Shown piece after piece: positions 8,018 through 16,233 of a stretch of DNA of 64,000 nucleotides. The position numbers and the translations under genes were made by a program. Source of the stretch: Lachnospiraceae bacterium (lineage in GTDB: Bacteria > Bacillota > Clostridia > Lachnospirales > Lachnospiraceae); contig JAGAYR010000003.1 of NCBI GenBank assembly GCA_017940415.1, positions 1 to 64,000 of the forward strand, in the 5' to 3' direction. The stretch's first letter is position 1, and every line of letters begins with the position of its first letter. The notes under the pieces were generated by a model that saw nothing but the letters and a program-made list of their open reading frames with translations, had not been told where the DNA came from and did not search any database.

Positions 8018-8502
8018 GTTACAAACAAGCCCCCTTCATACAATTTAAGAAACACATATGCCCCTGTTACAAACGGAATGTAAGGCATACGGGTTTTTCC
8101 GTTAACTTTGTGAAAGCACATAAGAATACCGGAAACAGCGGCAAGTCCCACACACGAGATACAGATAAGGATCATTGAAAACGAGCAGCTTTCCGTAGCT
8201 CCGATTATCATCAGTACAATGCCATCGCCTTTTCCCACCTTATCTGAATAAAGCGATAGTCCCAGCAAAAGTCCCCCGGGGAATGCCCCCAATAGAGCCG
8301 TCATCACCCTTCTGACCGGTTCCGATGGAGGCATGGGTATAAAAATCCCCGCCAAGATCCATGTACAAACAGCCGTAAGGCCTATTCTTAACATAAAGAC
8401 GGGGATTTTATTCGATCGGATATCGTCGTATGACAAGATCAAAAGATATATGAACAACAAAATACTAAATACCAATCCCTTCAACCTCCGCACCTGGAAC
8501 AA
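8014..8502 (-). CDS. A24 prepilin peptidase-like protein (second TadV)
   Basis: 162 residues of mostly hydrophobic sequence with about five membrane helices. The two aspartates of A24 aspartic proteases can be seen: SYDDIRSNKIP near residue 24 and KVGKGDGIVL near residue 93, corresponding to the family's D-x5-IP and GxGD motifs. These enzymes cleave the leader peptides of Flp pilins and pseudopilins at the membrane. A second member of the same family starts the operon (15502-16005), so one may serve the Flp pilin and the other the TadE-like proteins; that division is inference. It overlaps the upstream gene by 22 bases and the downstream gene by four. Confidence 0.75.
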   Translation of the reverse strand: MFQVRRLKGLVFSILLFIYLLILSYDDIRSNKIPVFMLRIGLTAVCTWILAGIFIPMPPSEPVRRVMTALLGAFPGGLLLGLSLYSDKVGKGDGIVLMIIGATESCSFSMILICISCVGLAAVSGILMCFHKVNGKTRMPYIPFVTGAYVFLKLYEGGLFVT

Positions 8503-9488
8503 GGTCTGTGTGAATCTTCAACCTCGGATAAAGGAACTGCCGAGTAACTTCTGGTAAGTGTGTAACACTCTGACGAATAATGATATCTGTCCCCTTCAGA
8601 GGTTATAAACACCACATCCGGTCGTTCACCCGATGCACATATTTCGCAGGGTGTATATTTTCCTCCGCCATTATTCCTGCATTCATCCACGCTGTCATAC
8701 TCAACACCTCTCACTGATAACCTCAAATGAGTACAAGCAGTCGTGGTGTGATATACCTCACTGTCTTCGGTAATATAGACAATCTGTTCCTGATTAAGCT
8801 CCCTGCCCGTTCCCTCGATCTCATAACCGTTCCATAAATGTCCGTAATATCTTCCGGTCATATAGAAATTCCCGACACCGACAGATTCAAGCGGTGTTTT
8901 AACCGAATACGACAGCCTGATATCTACAATGTCGCTTTCTTCGCTGATGGAACTGCCGTAAAAACTCAGGCTCGCCGATCCGTTCCTAAGAGGACTTGAT
9001 GAAATATAATCCTCACCCAGTTCACTTTCGATACGGTATTTGACATAAGTTGCGGAAAGTATTCCTCCCTGAACGTAATTTGTCAGCTCCTCCCACCCGG
9101 AATCTTCGGAAGCATCAGCCTCCGAACCTTCGCTTACACTTCCGGCGGAAACATGTCCTGCAGGCCCCAAATCCTTAATCGGATCGGCCAAAAGACTTCC
9201 GTACAGGCATACTTCATTTCCCGCAGAGTGAAGAGCATATTCCAGATTTCCGTGCAGAGCGATCATCTGAAGCGATGAGGAGAGATTTATGAAGAAGAAC
9301 AGAAAACACGGCAGAACGACCGCAGCTTCAACGGTCATGCTTCCGCAAAGCAGAGATGTCTTCTCTATGCGGAACAATTGAGTAAGTAGTTGCCCCGGAG
9401 AAGGTTTGGTAAAAGAAGTGTACTTATTGTAGTTGTGTCTTTTTGTTGTTCCGCATAAAAAAGACATCTCTGCCCTGTTCCTCTTCAT
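8481..9488 (-). CDS. TadE-like pseudopilin with two C-terminal Cys-His modules
   Basis: 335 residues from ATG 9488. The processing signature CGSMTVEAAVVLPCFLFFF (about residues 48-66) marks a TadE-like pseudopilin. After a 170-residue extracytoplasmic region, the C-terminus holds two similar modules: residues about 241-285 with VYHTTTACTHL, DECRNNGGGKYTPCEIC, and residues about 300-335 with RYHYSSECYTL and HRPCSRCGG. The pattern His-x5-Cys followed by P-C-x2-C is that of the Ada-type and thermonuclease-associated metal-binding domains. The start is uncertain: ATG 9488 lacks a clear ribosome binding site and the first 45 residues span a 28-bp inverted repeat (9350-9473). It follows the DUF5702 gene by 5 bp. 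Confidence 0.75.
   Translation of the reverse strand: MKRNRAEMSFLCGTTKRHNYNKYTSFTKPSPGQLLTQLFRIEKTSLLCGSMTVEAAVVLPCFLFFFINLSSSLQMIALHGNLEYALHSAGNEVCLYGSLLADPIKDLGPAGHVSAGSVSEGSEADASEDSGWEELTNYVQGGILSATYVKYRIESELGEDYISSSPLRNGSASLSFYGSSISEESDIVDIRLSYSVKTPLESVGVGNFYMTGRYYGHLWNGYEIEGTGRELNQEQIVYITEDSEVYHTTTACTHLRLSVRGVEYDSVDECRNNGGGKYTPCEICASGERPDVVFITSEGDRYHYSSECYTLTRSYSAVPLSEVEDSHRPCSRCGG
9350..9473. repeat. 28-bp inverted repeat with 68-nt spacer in the TadE-like gene
   Basis: The left arm 9350-9377 and the right arm 9446-9473 are reverse complements at 26 of 28 positions. Shared parts are GCAGAGATGTCTT and ATGCGGAACAA; the two mismatches lie in the 4-nt between them. Both arms are in the 5' coding part of the TadE-like gene. 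An extra TTCCGCA at 9341-9347 could also pair with the left arm's own TGCGGAA. As RNA this would give a long hairpin just after the start codon. Confidence 0.85.
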
Positions 9489-9493
9489 AAGTG

Positions 9494-11044
9494 TTAATAC
9501 TTAAGCATTCTTTGGATCGTAATACGGCTTCCGTAACTGCTCTTTATCGCCGCAGAACATTCGATCATCTCGATACATGAATCCATTCTGAAATTTCCGT
9601 TCCCGGGACTGAGCCTGATGTCCGATTCAATGATATCCATTGCTCTTAAAGTGAGCTCCTCAGTATCCGTCATAAGCAAAAATATCCGAAGATAATCTTC
9701 ATATGAAAGACCGGAATCCGAGTCTCCACCCGAACCAGGGGACTTGCCTGCAAGTGCACTGTCCAGATCGGAATGCCAGGAGGAAGAATCCTTCATAAAC
9801 GGAATCTTTCCACCGGCCAAAAGTGTAGCCGTATCATATCTTGCCTCTACAAGTGCCCATGCAAGCAGGATTGCGTGAGTCAGAACCGGAGTCATCCACT
9901 CTATCATGCAGGCCGTGCATATTGCAGCCGCGATGGCTCCTGCCTCTGCCTTTTTTACCGAATCGGTTTCCAGATAGATCATATTCATTCCGGCTCTTAT
10001 GCTCATTATTCCGGTTGCCACCGAATTCAGGTTTTCTACATCGGTATCCTTTCCGGCTATCAGGTATTCAATCTGATACCAAAGAACATCCCCCGAATCC
10101 GAATTACGATAATTGCCCATATATTTCATGAGATATTCATCAAACAAAGCTTTATTCAAAATCTCATCCGCAAATCCGGTATCCTGCTCAGTGGGATAAA
10201 GATTACCTGTGTTAACATTTCCCGCGCTCATTCTTCCCGATATGATCCCATTTTGATCAAGCTGTCTTCTTGACAGATTCTCCGGATCATCCACCAGCAA
10301 TCCGAGTATTCCGGTGAAGGCGGTATCCGAAACACCGGATACCGGCGATCTGTATTCTTCCGGAAGTTCCGTTAATTCCGGTTTGGCAGGTTCTTCCGTT
10401 CCGGCCTCCGCGCTTTCAAGACAGGCTTTTTCATACTCCGCCTCCTGTGAAGCTCTTTCCGCTTCACGTCTTTCTCTCTCGGCATTAGCAGCTCCGGATA
10501 CCTCACCTGCTTCCGAATTCATCTGACTATATACATCCATTGAATCCGCTGCCGTAAGATCGGCAGATGAAGTCCAGCCGATAACCTGTTCTACCGCCTC
10601 TATCCCGAGATCATCCCTTATCACCTCTATGGCGCATTCCCTGAAGATCCTCCCCTTATCATCCGTAAGATACACAGCTCCGGTTACCATGGCTTCCTCC
10701 GGATATGCTCCGATAAAATCTCTGTAAGACAACAGGGGAAAGGCCGTTTCCCATGTATAATTTTTCTCCATGTATTCTTTGAAGCGGTCCGACGTCCTGC
10801 CCATTCCGGAAACCGTACTTCCGTATGAGGAATCAACGGCAAAAATGTTATATTGCCTCATCAGCTCACGGTTGTATTCGGCCAGAACACTTCTCATTGC
10901 CGAATCCGTTATAACTTCCGCCTCCATTCTCATGGCGCTTCTTCTGGCTCCTTCGATCATTGTCAGACACAAACTTAAGATCACGGATAAAACCAGAGTC
11001 ATGTATACGGTCAAATAACCGCCGGCGTTTTTTTGAATCATCAT
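9494..11044 (-). CDS. DUF5702 (TadG-like) Tad-operon protein
   Basis: 516 residues. The N-terminus NAGGYLTVYMTLVLSVILSLCL is a pilin-like membrane segment (about residues 5-30), followed by the family block MIEGARRSAMRMEAEVITDSA and a large extracytoplasmic domain with an Ala/Glu-rich coiled coil at about 185-240. A second hydrophobic stretch lies near residues 365-395. I recognise the N-terminal pattern as DUF5702, which occurs in clostridial Tad operons in the position of TadG. The start overlaps the flp stop by ATGA. Function within the pilus is unknown; minor pilin or anchoring protein is a guess based on TadG. Confidence 0.72.
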   Translation of the reverse strand: MMIQKNAGGYLTVYMTLVLSVILSLCLTMIEGARRSAMRMEAEVITDSAMRSVLAEYNRELMRQYNIFAVDSSYGSTVSGMGRTSDRFKEYMEKNYTWETAFPLLSYRDFIGAYPEEAMVTGAVYLTDDKGRIFRECAIEVIRDDLGIEAVEQVIGWTSSADLTAADSMDVYSQMNSEAGEVSGAANAERERREAERASQEAEYEKACLESAEAGTEEPAKPELTELPEEYRSPVSGVSDTAFTGILGLLVDDPENLSRRQLDQNGIISGRMSAGNVNTGNLYPTEQDTGFADEILNKALFDEYLMKYMGNYRNSDSGDVLWYQIEYLIAGKDTDVENLNSVATGIMSIRAGMNMIYLETDSVKKAEAGAIAAAICTACMIEWMTPVLTHAILLAWALVEARYDTATLLAGGKIPFMKDSSSWHSDLDSALAGKSPGSGGDSDSGLSYEDYLRIFLLMTDTEELTLRAMDIIESDIRLSPGNGNFRMDSCIEMIECSAAIKSSYGSRITIQRMLKY

Positions 11045-11217
11045 ATTGAATCCGTCTGCGTTGTAATCTTGTCGAACAATTTCTCTACAATCTGGGTAAT
11101 CCTGCTTTTAAAAATGATTACCAGTCCTACCAGTACTACGATGATCAATATGATCTCAACCGTTCCCATTCCATCGTCTTCCCGAAGAAAATCTTTGAAA
11201 GTCTTTAATCTCATCAT
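11041..11217 (-). CDS. flp: Flp-type type IVb pilin
   Basis: 58 residues, the probable major pilin. The leader is short and charged with REDDGMGTVEIILIIVVLVG: a G-M-G-TVE processing region with glutamate 5 residues after the cleavage glycine, then a hydrophobic helix to about residue 35 and a small C-terminal part of 23 residues. Start ATG 11217 has GGAGG 7 bp upstream; a second ATG follows immediately. The stop overlaps the next start (ATGA). Size and position between tadC and the TadG-like gene match Flp1-type pilins of Gram-positive Tad systems. Confidence 0.85.
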   Translation of the reverse strand: MMRLKTFKDFLREDDGMGTVEIILIIVVLVGLVIIFKSRITQIVEKLFDKITTQTDSI

Positions 11218-11232
11218 TACAATTCCTCCTGT

Positions 11233-12564
11233 TTATATATTCATTCCCGTCATAGCAGGGATCATTATCATCACCATTACCACGGCAAGCATCATCATCA
11301 TTGGAGCCAGCATTTTTGTCTGGGCTTCTTCTCCGGCTTTTCTGGCCTCAAGTACTCTCTCTCGCATTGCATTGTCCGCTTCACTTCTGAGCCGTATTAC
11401 AAAACCCGGATTACCTCTTTTCAGATTTTGGGACAACAATCCCGCCAGCTTTATATACTCGCCCAGTCCGGTCCTGTTCCCGAATCTCTCATACGCTTCG
11501 GCTTCTCCCATTCCCTGTCCCATCTCACGACAGGCATATTTCATTTCCTCATAGATACACTCATGTACAGTATCCACTCTTGAATCTTCGGCTATTTTGG
11601 TAAACGCTCCTTTTACCGTCATTCCCGCACCAACATATAAAGCCAGCTGCCTAAGGATCTTCGGATAACTTTTTCGCATGTTTTCTTTTTTCTTGTCTGC
11701 CTTCGATGCCAGATCTTTTCCTGAAGCAAAATAAATCACAACAGCCACTGCTCCAAACACTCCAAAAAGAAGTATGCTGTTATCTTCAACTTTGTTTTCC
11801 CAGGTAATCTTCTCTCCGTAAAACTCATCAGGAAGAATCCATTCTTTTTCTTCTCTGTCCGATTTTTCGCTCTCAAGAAGATAATTCAGAAGTTCTCTTT
11901 CAAATTTTTCCGAAGGATCCGATTCGGGAATCACCAAATGAACCTGTATGGGAAAGGATCCTTCATATTCACCGTAGGAATAACTTGCAGTCAAAGTTAC
12001 ATCCCCTTCTCCCGGGGAAAGATCAACCTTTCCGCTGTAAGAAGCAATTCTGTACGGATCCGAAGATCTCCACGTGAATTTGAACGGATAACCTTCATAT
12101 TTTTCTTTAAGGACCAGATCCGAACTTACATGCATAAGATCCGGATTTTCTCCGCCGATTATTTTGTCCGCATTTTCTAAAAAATTCGCGATATATTCTT
12201 CCGTCTCCGCCTCGGATAAGGTCCTTGTAAATATATTCAGATTCACTTCAACAGTTTCAGAACCGGCATGTCCTATCAATGAAACCATCTGCCTGTTTCC
12301 GTTCCATTCTTCCCGTTCAAAAACTCCGTCCCCCACATCTTTTTCACTTATGGCTGACAGTTTAAGGAATACGGACAGTATTATCCCGACAAGCAATATA
12401 AGAAAACTGATACCTATCCTTCCTGTCTCAAACTTTCTGTATTCTTCTTTGATATCTCCGGAAGGCCGAAGATATACCAAAGACCTGACAATTCCTTCGT
12501 CCGGTTTTATTCCCGGAATTTTACGACTCTTCTCAAATATGAATTCCGATACTTTTTCTAACAT
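11233..12564 (-). CDS. tadC: TadC-like membrane protein with Ig-like insertion
   Basis: 443 residues. The C-terminal 145 residues are a type II secretion F domain: KSYPKILRQLALYVGAGMTVKGAF, then two to three hydrophobic segments ending in MLAPMMMMLAVVMVMIMIPA. This is the inner-membrane platform protein TadC. The N-terminal half is atypical: one membrane helix at residues 50-70, an extracytoplasmic region to about 260 that includes a beta-rich segment (FKFTWRSSDPYRI, SGKVDLSPGEGDVTLTASYS) resembling an atrophied bacterial Ig domain, and a second helix at 263-281. ATG 12564 overlaps the tadB stop (TGATG) and replaces the longer open frame to 12612. Confidence 0.8.
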   Translation of the reverse strand: MLEKVSEFIFEKSRKIPGIKPDEGIVRSLVYLRPSGDIKEEYRKFETGRIGISFLILLVGIILSVFLKLSAISEKDVGDGVFEREEWNGNRQMVSLIGHAGSETVEVNLNIFTRTLSEAETEEYIANFLENADKIIGGENPDLMHVSSDLVLKEKYEGYPFKFTWRSSDPYRIASYSGKVDLSPGEGDVTLTASYSYGEYEGSFPIQVHLVIPESDPSEKFERELLNYLLESEKSDREEKEWILPDEFYGEKITWENKVEDNSILLFGVFGAVAVVIYFASGKDLASKADKKKENMRKSYPKILRQLALYVGAGMTVKGAFTKIAEDSRVDTVHECIYEEMKYACREMGQGMGEAEAYERFGNRTGLGEYIKLAGLLSQNLKRGNPGFVIRLRSEADNAMRERVLEARKAGEEAQTKMLAPMMMMLAVVMVMIMIPAMTGMNI

Positions 12565-13319
12565 CAGCCGGATTCCTCCAGTCGGGATAGAATTCTGTTC
12601 CCAAGAAAACAAGCAATCAGATACACAGCCAGTAATCCCGTCATCAAAGCAATGCCCGTGAGATTCACATATAAAGAATCAAAATATCCCGGACTGCTGA
12701 TCCCCACATAGGTAAGAATTCCGAAAGGCATAATCTTCATAATGTTCTGTTCCATTTTTTTGCCTGATATCGCGGCAGCAATCTCATCCCTTGTTTCTAT
12801 TCGGAGCGATATGGTTTCAGTGGCGGTGGATATAACCTCGCTCATGTTTCCACCGAATCTTTTTGCAATCAGGAAAACCTTGGAAAAATCTTCAATAGCC
12901 TCGCTTCCGCTTCTTACGGCCAAGTCACTTAGCATCTCTTCAAGGGTTATATTTATGACCAAGCCCCTCCGGATGATTTCCAATTCTTCGTGAATAAAAG
13001 ATTCTTTCCCAAACTGCCTGTCCATGTCTTTACCGCTTTGAATAAATGCATTTTCAACCGAGTATCCTGCCTTCAATGCAGTATCCACTCCACGGATAGC
13101 TTCCCCAAACTGAGACTCAAGCATTTTGATATCCCGCGCAGCCAGTTCCTTTTTCTGCTGCCTGTAATACAGATATCCGACAACCGATAAAGGAATCACG
13201 GCCATAAAACTTCTGTAAAAAAAATACGAAAGAATCAGTACGCGAAAAGCAGCACCGGCAATAACTCTGATCCTGTTCCCCGAATTCCATTTAACAAAGT
13301 GATAATCCCGCGCGCTCAA
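12564..13319 (-). CDS. tadB: TadB-like membrane platform protein
   Basis: About 251 residues if translation begins at TTG 13319. The open frame continues to 13697, but that part is antiframe to tadA and is not protein-like. The recognisable T2SSF domain starts at QFGEAIRGVDTALKAGYSVE and contains RFGGNMSEVISTATETI and the terminal membrane helices. TadB proteins are usually about 300 residues, so this one lacks most of the N-terminal part. With TadC it forms the membrane platform on which the TadA motor acts. No ATG lies in a useful place; TTG 13319 overlaps tadA by 29 bp and has only a weak GAGAAAAG ahead of it, so the start is uncertain. Confidence 0.78.
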   Translation of the reverse strand: MSARDYHFVKWNSGNRIRVIAGAAFRVLILSYFFYRSFMAVIPLSVVGYLYYRQQKKELAARDIKMLESQFGEAIRGVDTALKAGYSVENAFIQSGKDMDRQFGKESFIHEELEIIRRGLVINITLEEMLSDLAVRSGSEAIEDFSKVFLIAKRFGGNMSEVISTATETISLRIETRDEIAAAISGKKMEQNIMKIMPFGILTYVGISSPGYFDSLYVNLTGIALMTGLLAVYLIACFLGNRILSRLEESG

Positions 13320-14508
13320 GCTTTTCTCTTTGTGAGAGATCGCCGGTTTTTTTGAGGGAACCGATGACCCTTCCGTTAACAAAGCCCTCTTCCCTGAAAC
13401 TGTAGAGCCCACGGATAACAATTTCTCCGTTTTCATATCCGCAAACCTCCGATATATCCAAAACCTTTCTGGATTTGTCCCTGAGTCGTCCCAGATGAAC
13501 AATGATGTCCAACCCTGAAGCAATCTGCTGTCTGATAGCGGCAAGAGGAAGTTCCGCAGCCATAAGAACCATATTTTCAAGTCTCGAAAGCATATCTTTT
13601 GATGAATTGGCATGTCCCGTGGACATGGATCCGTCATGCCCTGTGTTGAGACACTGAAGCATATCCAGAGCCTCGCCTCCTCTAACCTCGCCGACAACTA
13701 TCCTGTCCGGACGCATTCTCAGTGAAGAACGTATAAGATCTCTTATACTTATTTCATCCACTCCGGGACCTCCGTTTCTGGTCTCAAGTCTCACCAGATT
13801 TTCAATGCCCTGAAGCTGAAGCTCCGCACTGTCTTCGATGGTGATCACCCTTTCGTCCAAAGGTATAAATCCCGACAGAACATTTAAAAATGTAGTCTTT
13901 CCGCTTCCCGTTCCTCCGCTTATAAAAATGTTGTATCCCGCGACAACAAGCAATTTCAAAAAATCCGCCGCTTCTTTGGTGATGGATCCGTAGGACAACA
14001 AGCCATCCATGGTCACAGGTTTTTCGGGGAACCGCCTGATGGTAACAGTGGGTCCCGACAACGCAACGGGAGGAAGCACGATATTTACCCTGGAGCCATC
14101 TTCCAGCCTTGCGTCAACTATTGGTGAAGCTTCATTTACGGTTCTGTTACATCCCGCCACAATCTGCTGGATAACATCCATAAGTTTCTCTTCAGAGTCA
14201 AAGCCGTTTTCCAGTCTTCCGAGTGCCCCGGCTTTTTCCACGAAAACATTCGAATAACCGTTAATCATAATCTCTGTAACATCTTTGTTTTCTATGAAGC
14301 TCTGTAGTATATCCAAACGTCGGAGAGAATCGAATACCTCCTTCCCCAGTCGTCTTTTTTCGCTGATGGGAAGTGTTCTGAGTTTATCCGACTCCATGAT
14401 GCAATCATCGATAAACTCTGTTACTTCTTCATCCGTGTATTCCCTTCCAAACCCAAGTCTCTCCCTGACCCATTCTTTTAATTCCTCTTTTTCCGATGTC
14501 AGATTCAT
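13291..14508 (-). CDS. tadA: TadA/CpaF secretion ATPase
   Basis: 405 residues. Hexameric motor that powers pilin polymerisation. Walker A is GGTGSGKTT, the Asp box is VITIEDSAELQL, Walker B is RIVVGEVRGGEA, and the His box is MSTGHANS, all in the proper order in the C-terminal half. The N-terminal part holds the CpaF-type INGYSNVFVEKAG block. ATG 14508 overlaps the tadZ stop by one base and has GGAGG 7 bp upstream, better than the TTG at 14511. It is the best conserved gene of the Tad operon and identifies the system. Confidence 0.95.
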   Translation of the reverse strand: MNLTSEKEELKEWVRERLGFGREYTDEEVTEFIDDCIMESDKLRTLPISEKRRLGKEVFDSLRRLDILQSFIENKDVTEIMINGYSNVFVEKAGALGRLENGFDSEEKLMDVIQQIVAGCNRTVNEASPIVDARLEDGSRVNIVLPPVALSGPTVTIRRFPEKPVTMDGLLSYGSITKEAADFLKLLVVAGYNIFISGGTGSGKTTFLNVLSGFIPLDERVITIEDSAELQLQGIENLVRLETRNGGPGVDEISIRDLIRSSLRMRPDRIVVGEVRGGEALDMLQCLNTGHDGSMSTGHANSSKDMLSRLENMVLMAAELPLAAIRQQIASGLDIIVHLGRLRDKSRKVLDISEVCGYENGEIVIRGLYSFREEGFVNGRVIGSLKKTGDLSQREKLERAGLSLC

Positions 14509-15500
14509 CAAAGCACCTCCATCTGTTTTCTGATGAAATCCACCAATTCTCCGCTAAGATCGTCTCCCGAAAAAGAAGGAACCCTGCTGACGGACGGAAT
14601 ACTGCATTTGATGCTTTTCTCCCTCACGTCCGAATAGTCGTACATTCTCAGGATATTTTCGTAACTTTCTATTTTGGTTTTGGCCACCCTGTCGTTTCTG
14701 GTAAGTGTGTAGATGACATCGCACATTCTGAGTATTCCAAAGATTCCTCTGATGCATTCCGAAAGATCCAGGATTACATATGAATATCCTTCAAGCGAAC
14801 ATATCCTCATCAAAAAAGTTTTCCACTCCTCTTCGGGTATTTCTGAAATGTCCGTACCGGGTACCGCACAGGGTATATAGTCCAAACCGGAAATGGTTCT
14901 TACCATGGACTTAAATCTGAATGAAAAAACCGAAGGCGGACTTTTTATGAAATACATCAGATCGGAAAGATTTCCGTTTTTCTCCGGCGGAATTAGTTCC
15001 TCACATCCTTCGCAAAATTCAAAACTCAGATAAAGCACTTTTCCTCTTCCTGCCAAAAGTCTTCCCATCAATACTGAAAAGGTCGTTTGATAACATCTTC
15101 TTACAGGTGAAAACACACCTATAAGTCGTGCTTTTTCTCCGGATGGATTTATCTGAACGGCCGGTTCAATATCCGCATCCTGCATATATATCTCAAGGAT
15201 TTTTCGAAGAGTCTCTTCTGCAGGCTGATACTTTTCAATCAGCGGCTCTATCCTGGTTCCCGCGCCGTCATCAAGCACGATCACTTTCGACGCGCCAATC
15301 CTTTGAAGACTCTCTCTGTATGTGGAACTGCTGGTCACAATTACCGGTTCTCTCATGCCGCAGCTTTTCATGAGATCCTCTTCGGAAGTACATACAGCTA
15401 TCTTCCAGGGAAGAGAACTGCATCCGAGCAAATACTCTCCCATAAGGAATGCATATTCCTCGTCTTCGTCAAAAAGAATCAAAACATTGTCAGATTTCAT
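14508..15500 (-). CDS. tadZ: TadZ/CpaE-like protein with degenerate P-loop
   Basis: 330 residues. The position just before tadA and the layout, an N-terminal receiver-like domain (NVLILFDEDEEYAFLMG) and a C-terminal MinD/ParA-like fold, indicate TadZ, which localises the pilus machine. The P-loop position reads GVFSPVRRCYQTTF instead of a KGGxGKTT motif, so the catalytic lysines are missing. The matching switch strands are GKVLYLSFEF and YSYVILDLSE. ATG 15500 lies past the tadV stop with GGAGG 11 bp upstream. Atypical P-loops are known in TadZ/CpaE proteins, so the protein may bind nucleotide weakly or not at all. Confidence 0.78.
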   Translation of the reverse strand: MKSDNVLILFDEDEEYAFLMGEYLLGCSSLPWKIAVCTSEEDLMKSCGMREPVIVTSSSTYRESLQRIGASKVIVLDDGAGTRIEPLIEKYQPAEETLRKILEIYMQDADIEPAVQINPSGEKARLIGVFSPVRRCYQTTFSVLMGRLLAGRGKVLYLSFEFCEGCEELIPPEKNGNLSDLMYFIKSPPSVFSFRFKSMVRTISGLDYIPCAVPGTDISEIPEEEWKTFLMRICSLEGYSYVILDLSECIRGIFGILRMCDVIYTLTRNDRVAKTKIESYENILRMYDYSDVREKSIKCSIPSVSRVPSFSGDDLSGELVDFIRKQMEVL

Positions 15501-15501
15501 T

Positions 15502-16005
15502 TCAGTACCATCCTCCGACTCCGATAATCGCACTCAGAAACATCGGACCGGCCAGGGCAACTCCCGACTTGACGGCAGCCTCTCTGCTGCAGTGGTACCT
15601 TTCCGGTTTACCGGTCATTAGGATTTTTCCGATATACATTTCAAGTCTCCGCATTCTCCTGCTCAACTCTTTCTTGAGAACAAGCTGTGTTACTCCATAC
15701 AAAGATGCGATAAACATAGCTATAAAAATGAATATCAATGTTCTTTTTCCGTTCATGAAACCACTGCATACTGCCAGCAGTTTTACATCACCTGCGCCGA
15801 AAGCACCTATCACAAAGAAAGGATAAAATGCCGCTCCCGTTACAGCCATTCTTAGAAATGCCGAAGGCAGGGCTCCGGGTCCCGATGTCAAAGACACATA
15901 GACCAGCGATGCAATAAACATGATCATAGTCAAAGCATTTGGTATTTTATGAAAGAGATGATCGAAGATGCCGGCGACCGCCAAAAACACAGTCATTATC
16001 AGCAT
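15502..16005 (-). CDS. tadV: TadV/CpaA prepilin peptidase (A24 family)
   Basis: 167 residues from ATG 16005 (GGAGA 6 bp upstream); the longer open frame to 16083 runs through leader hairpins. The membrane aspartic protease cuts the leader from Flp and TadE-type precursors. The active-site regions are FDHLFHKIPNALT near residue 17 and GAFGAGDVKLLA near residue 70, with Asp in each. Membrane helices surround them. A basic tail of about 50 residues follows the last core helix. First gene of the operon, with promoter at 16158-16186. Confidence 0.85.
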   Translation of the reverse strand: MLIMTVFLAVAGIFDHLFHKIPNALTMIMFIASLVYVSLTSGPGALPSAFLRMAVTGAAFYPFFVIGAFGAGDVKLLAVCSGFMNGKRTLIFIFIAMFIASLYGVTQLVLKKELSRRMRRLEMYIGKILMTGKPERYHCSREAAVKSGVALAGPMFLSAIIGVGGWY

Positions 16006-16065
16006 GATCTTTCTCCGTCTGAAATTTGTCCGGATAACCCGAACGTTAATAAAAAGTGAATTGCC

Positions 16066-16143
16066 GGGAAGATCTTCCCACATACGAATGCGTTAATAAC
16101 GCCCTTCGTTCACATCCGAAGACAGATAGTCTTTCGAAGGATG
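16066..16143 (-). promoter_or_regulatory. Structured leader of the Tad operon
   Basis: Three hairpins in about 145 nt of leader between the promoter and ATG 16005: CATCC...GGATG at 16113-16143 with an inner GAC/GTC stem, ACGAA-GCGTTA...TAACGC-TTCGT at 16084-16109, and the perfect palindrome GGGAAGATCTTCCC at 16066-16079. None has a T tract, so they are not simple terminators. No known riboswitch consensus, such as the c-di-GMP classes, was recognised. Confidence 0.5.
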
Positions 16144-16157
16144 TTTTTGTAAATGCG

Positions 16158-16186
16158 ATTATATCTTCGCTTTTTTCCAACTTCAA
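16158..16186 (-). promoter_or_regulatory. Promoter of the Tad operon
   Basis: Minus-strand -35 TTGAAG (16181-16186) and a consensus -10 TATAAT (16158-16163) separated by 17 bp. It predicts a start near 16151 and a leader of about 145 nt before tadV. Confidence 0.75.
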
Positions 16187-16233
16187 TAGTTTTTTGTCAT
16201 TTTTTCAAAATTCGTTAAATACCAACAACAATC

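Noticed and set aside
13320-13697. N-terminal extension of the TadB frame to 13697
   Set aside because: This part is out of frame with the certain tadA gene and looks unlike protein; the T2SSF domain starts later.
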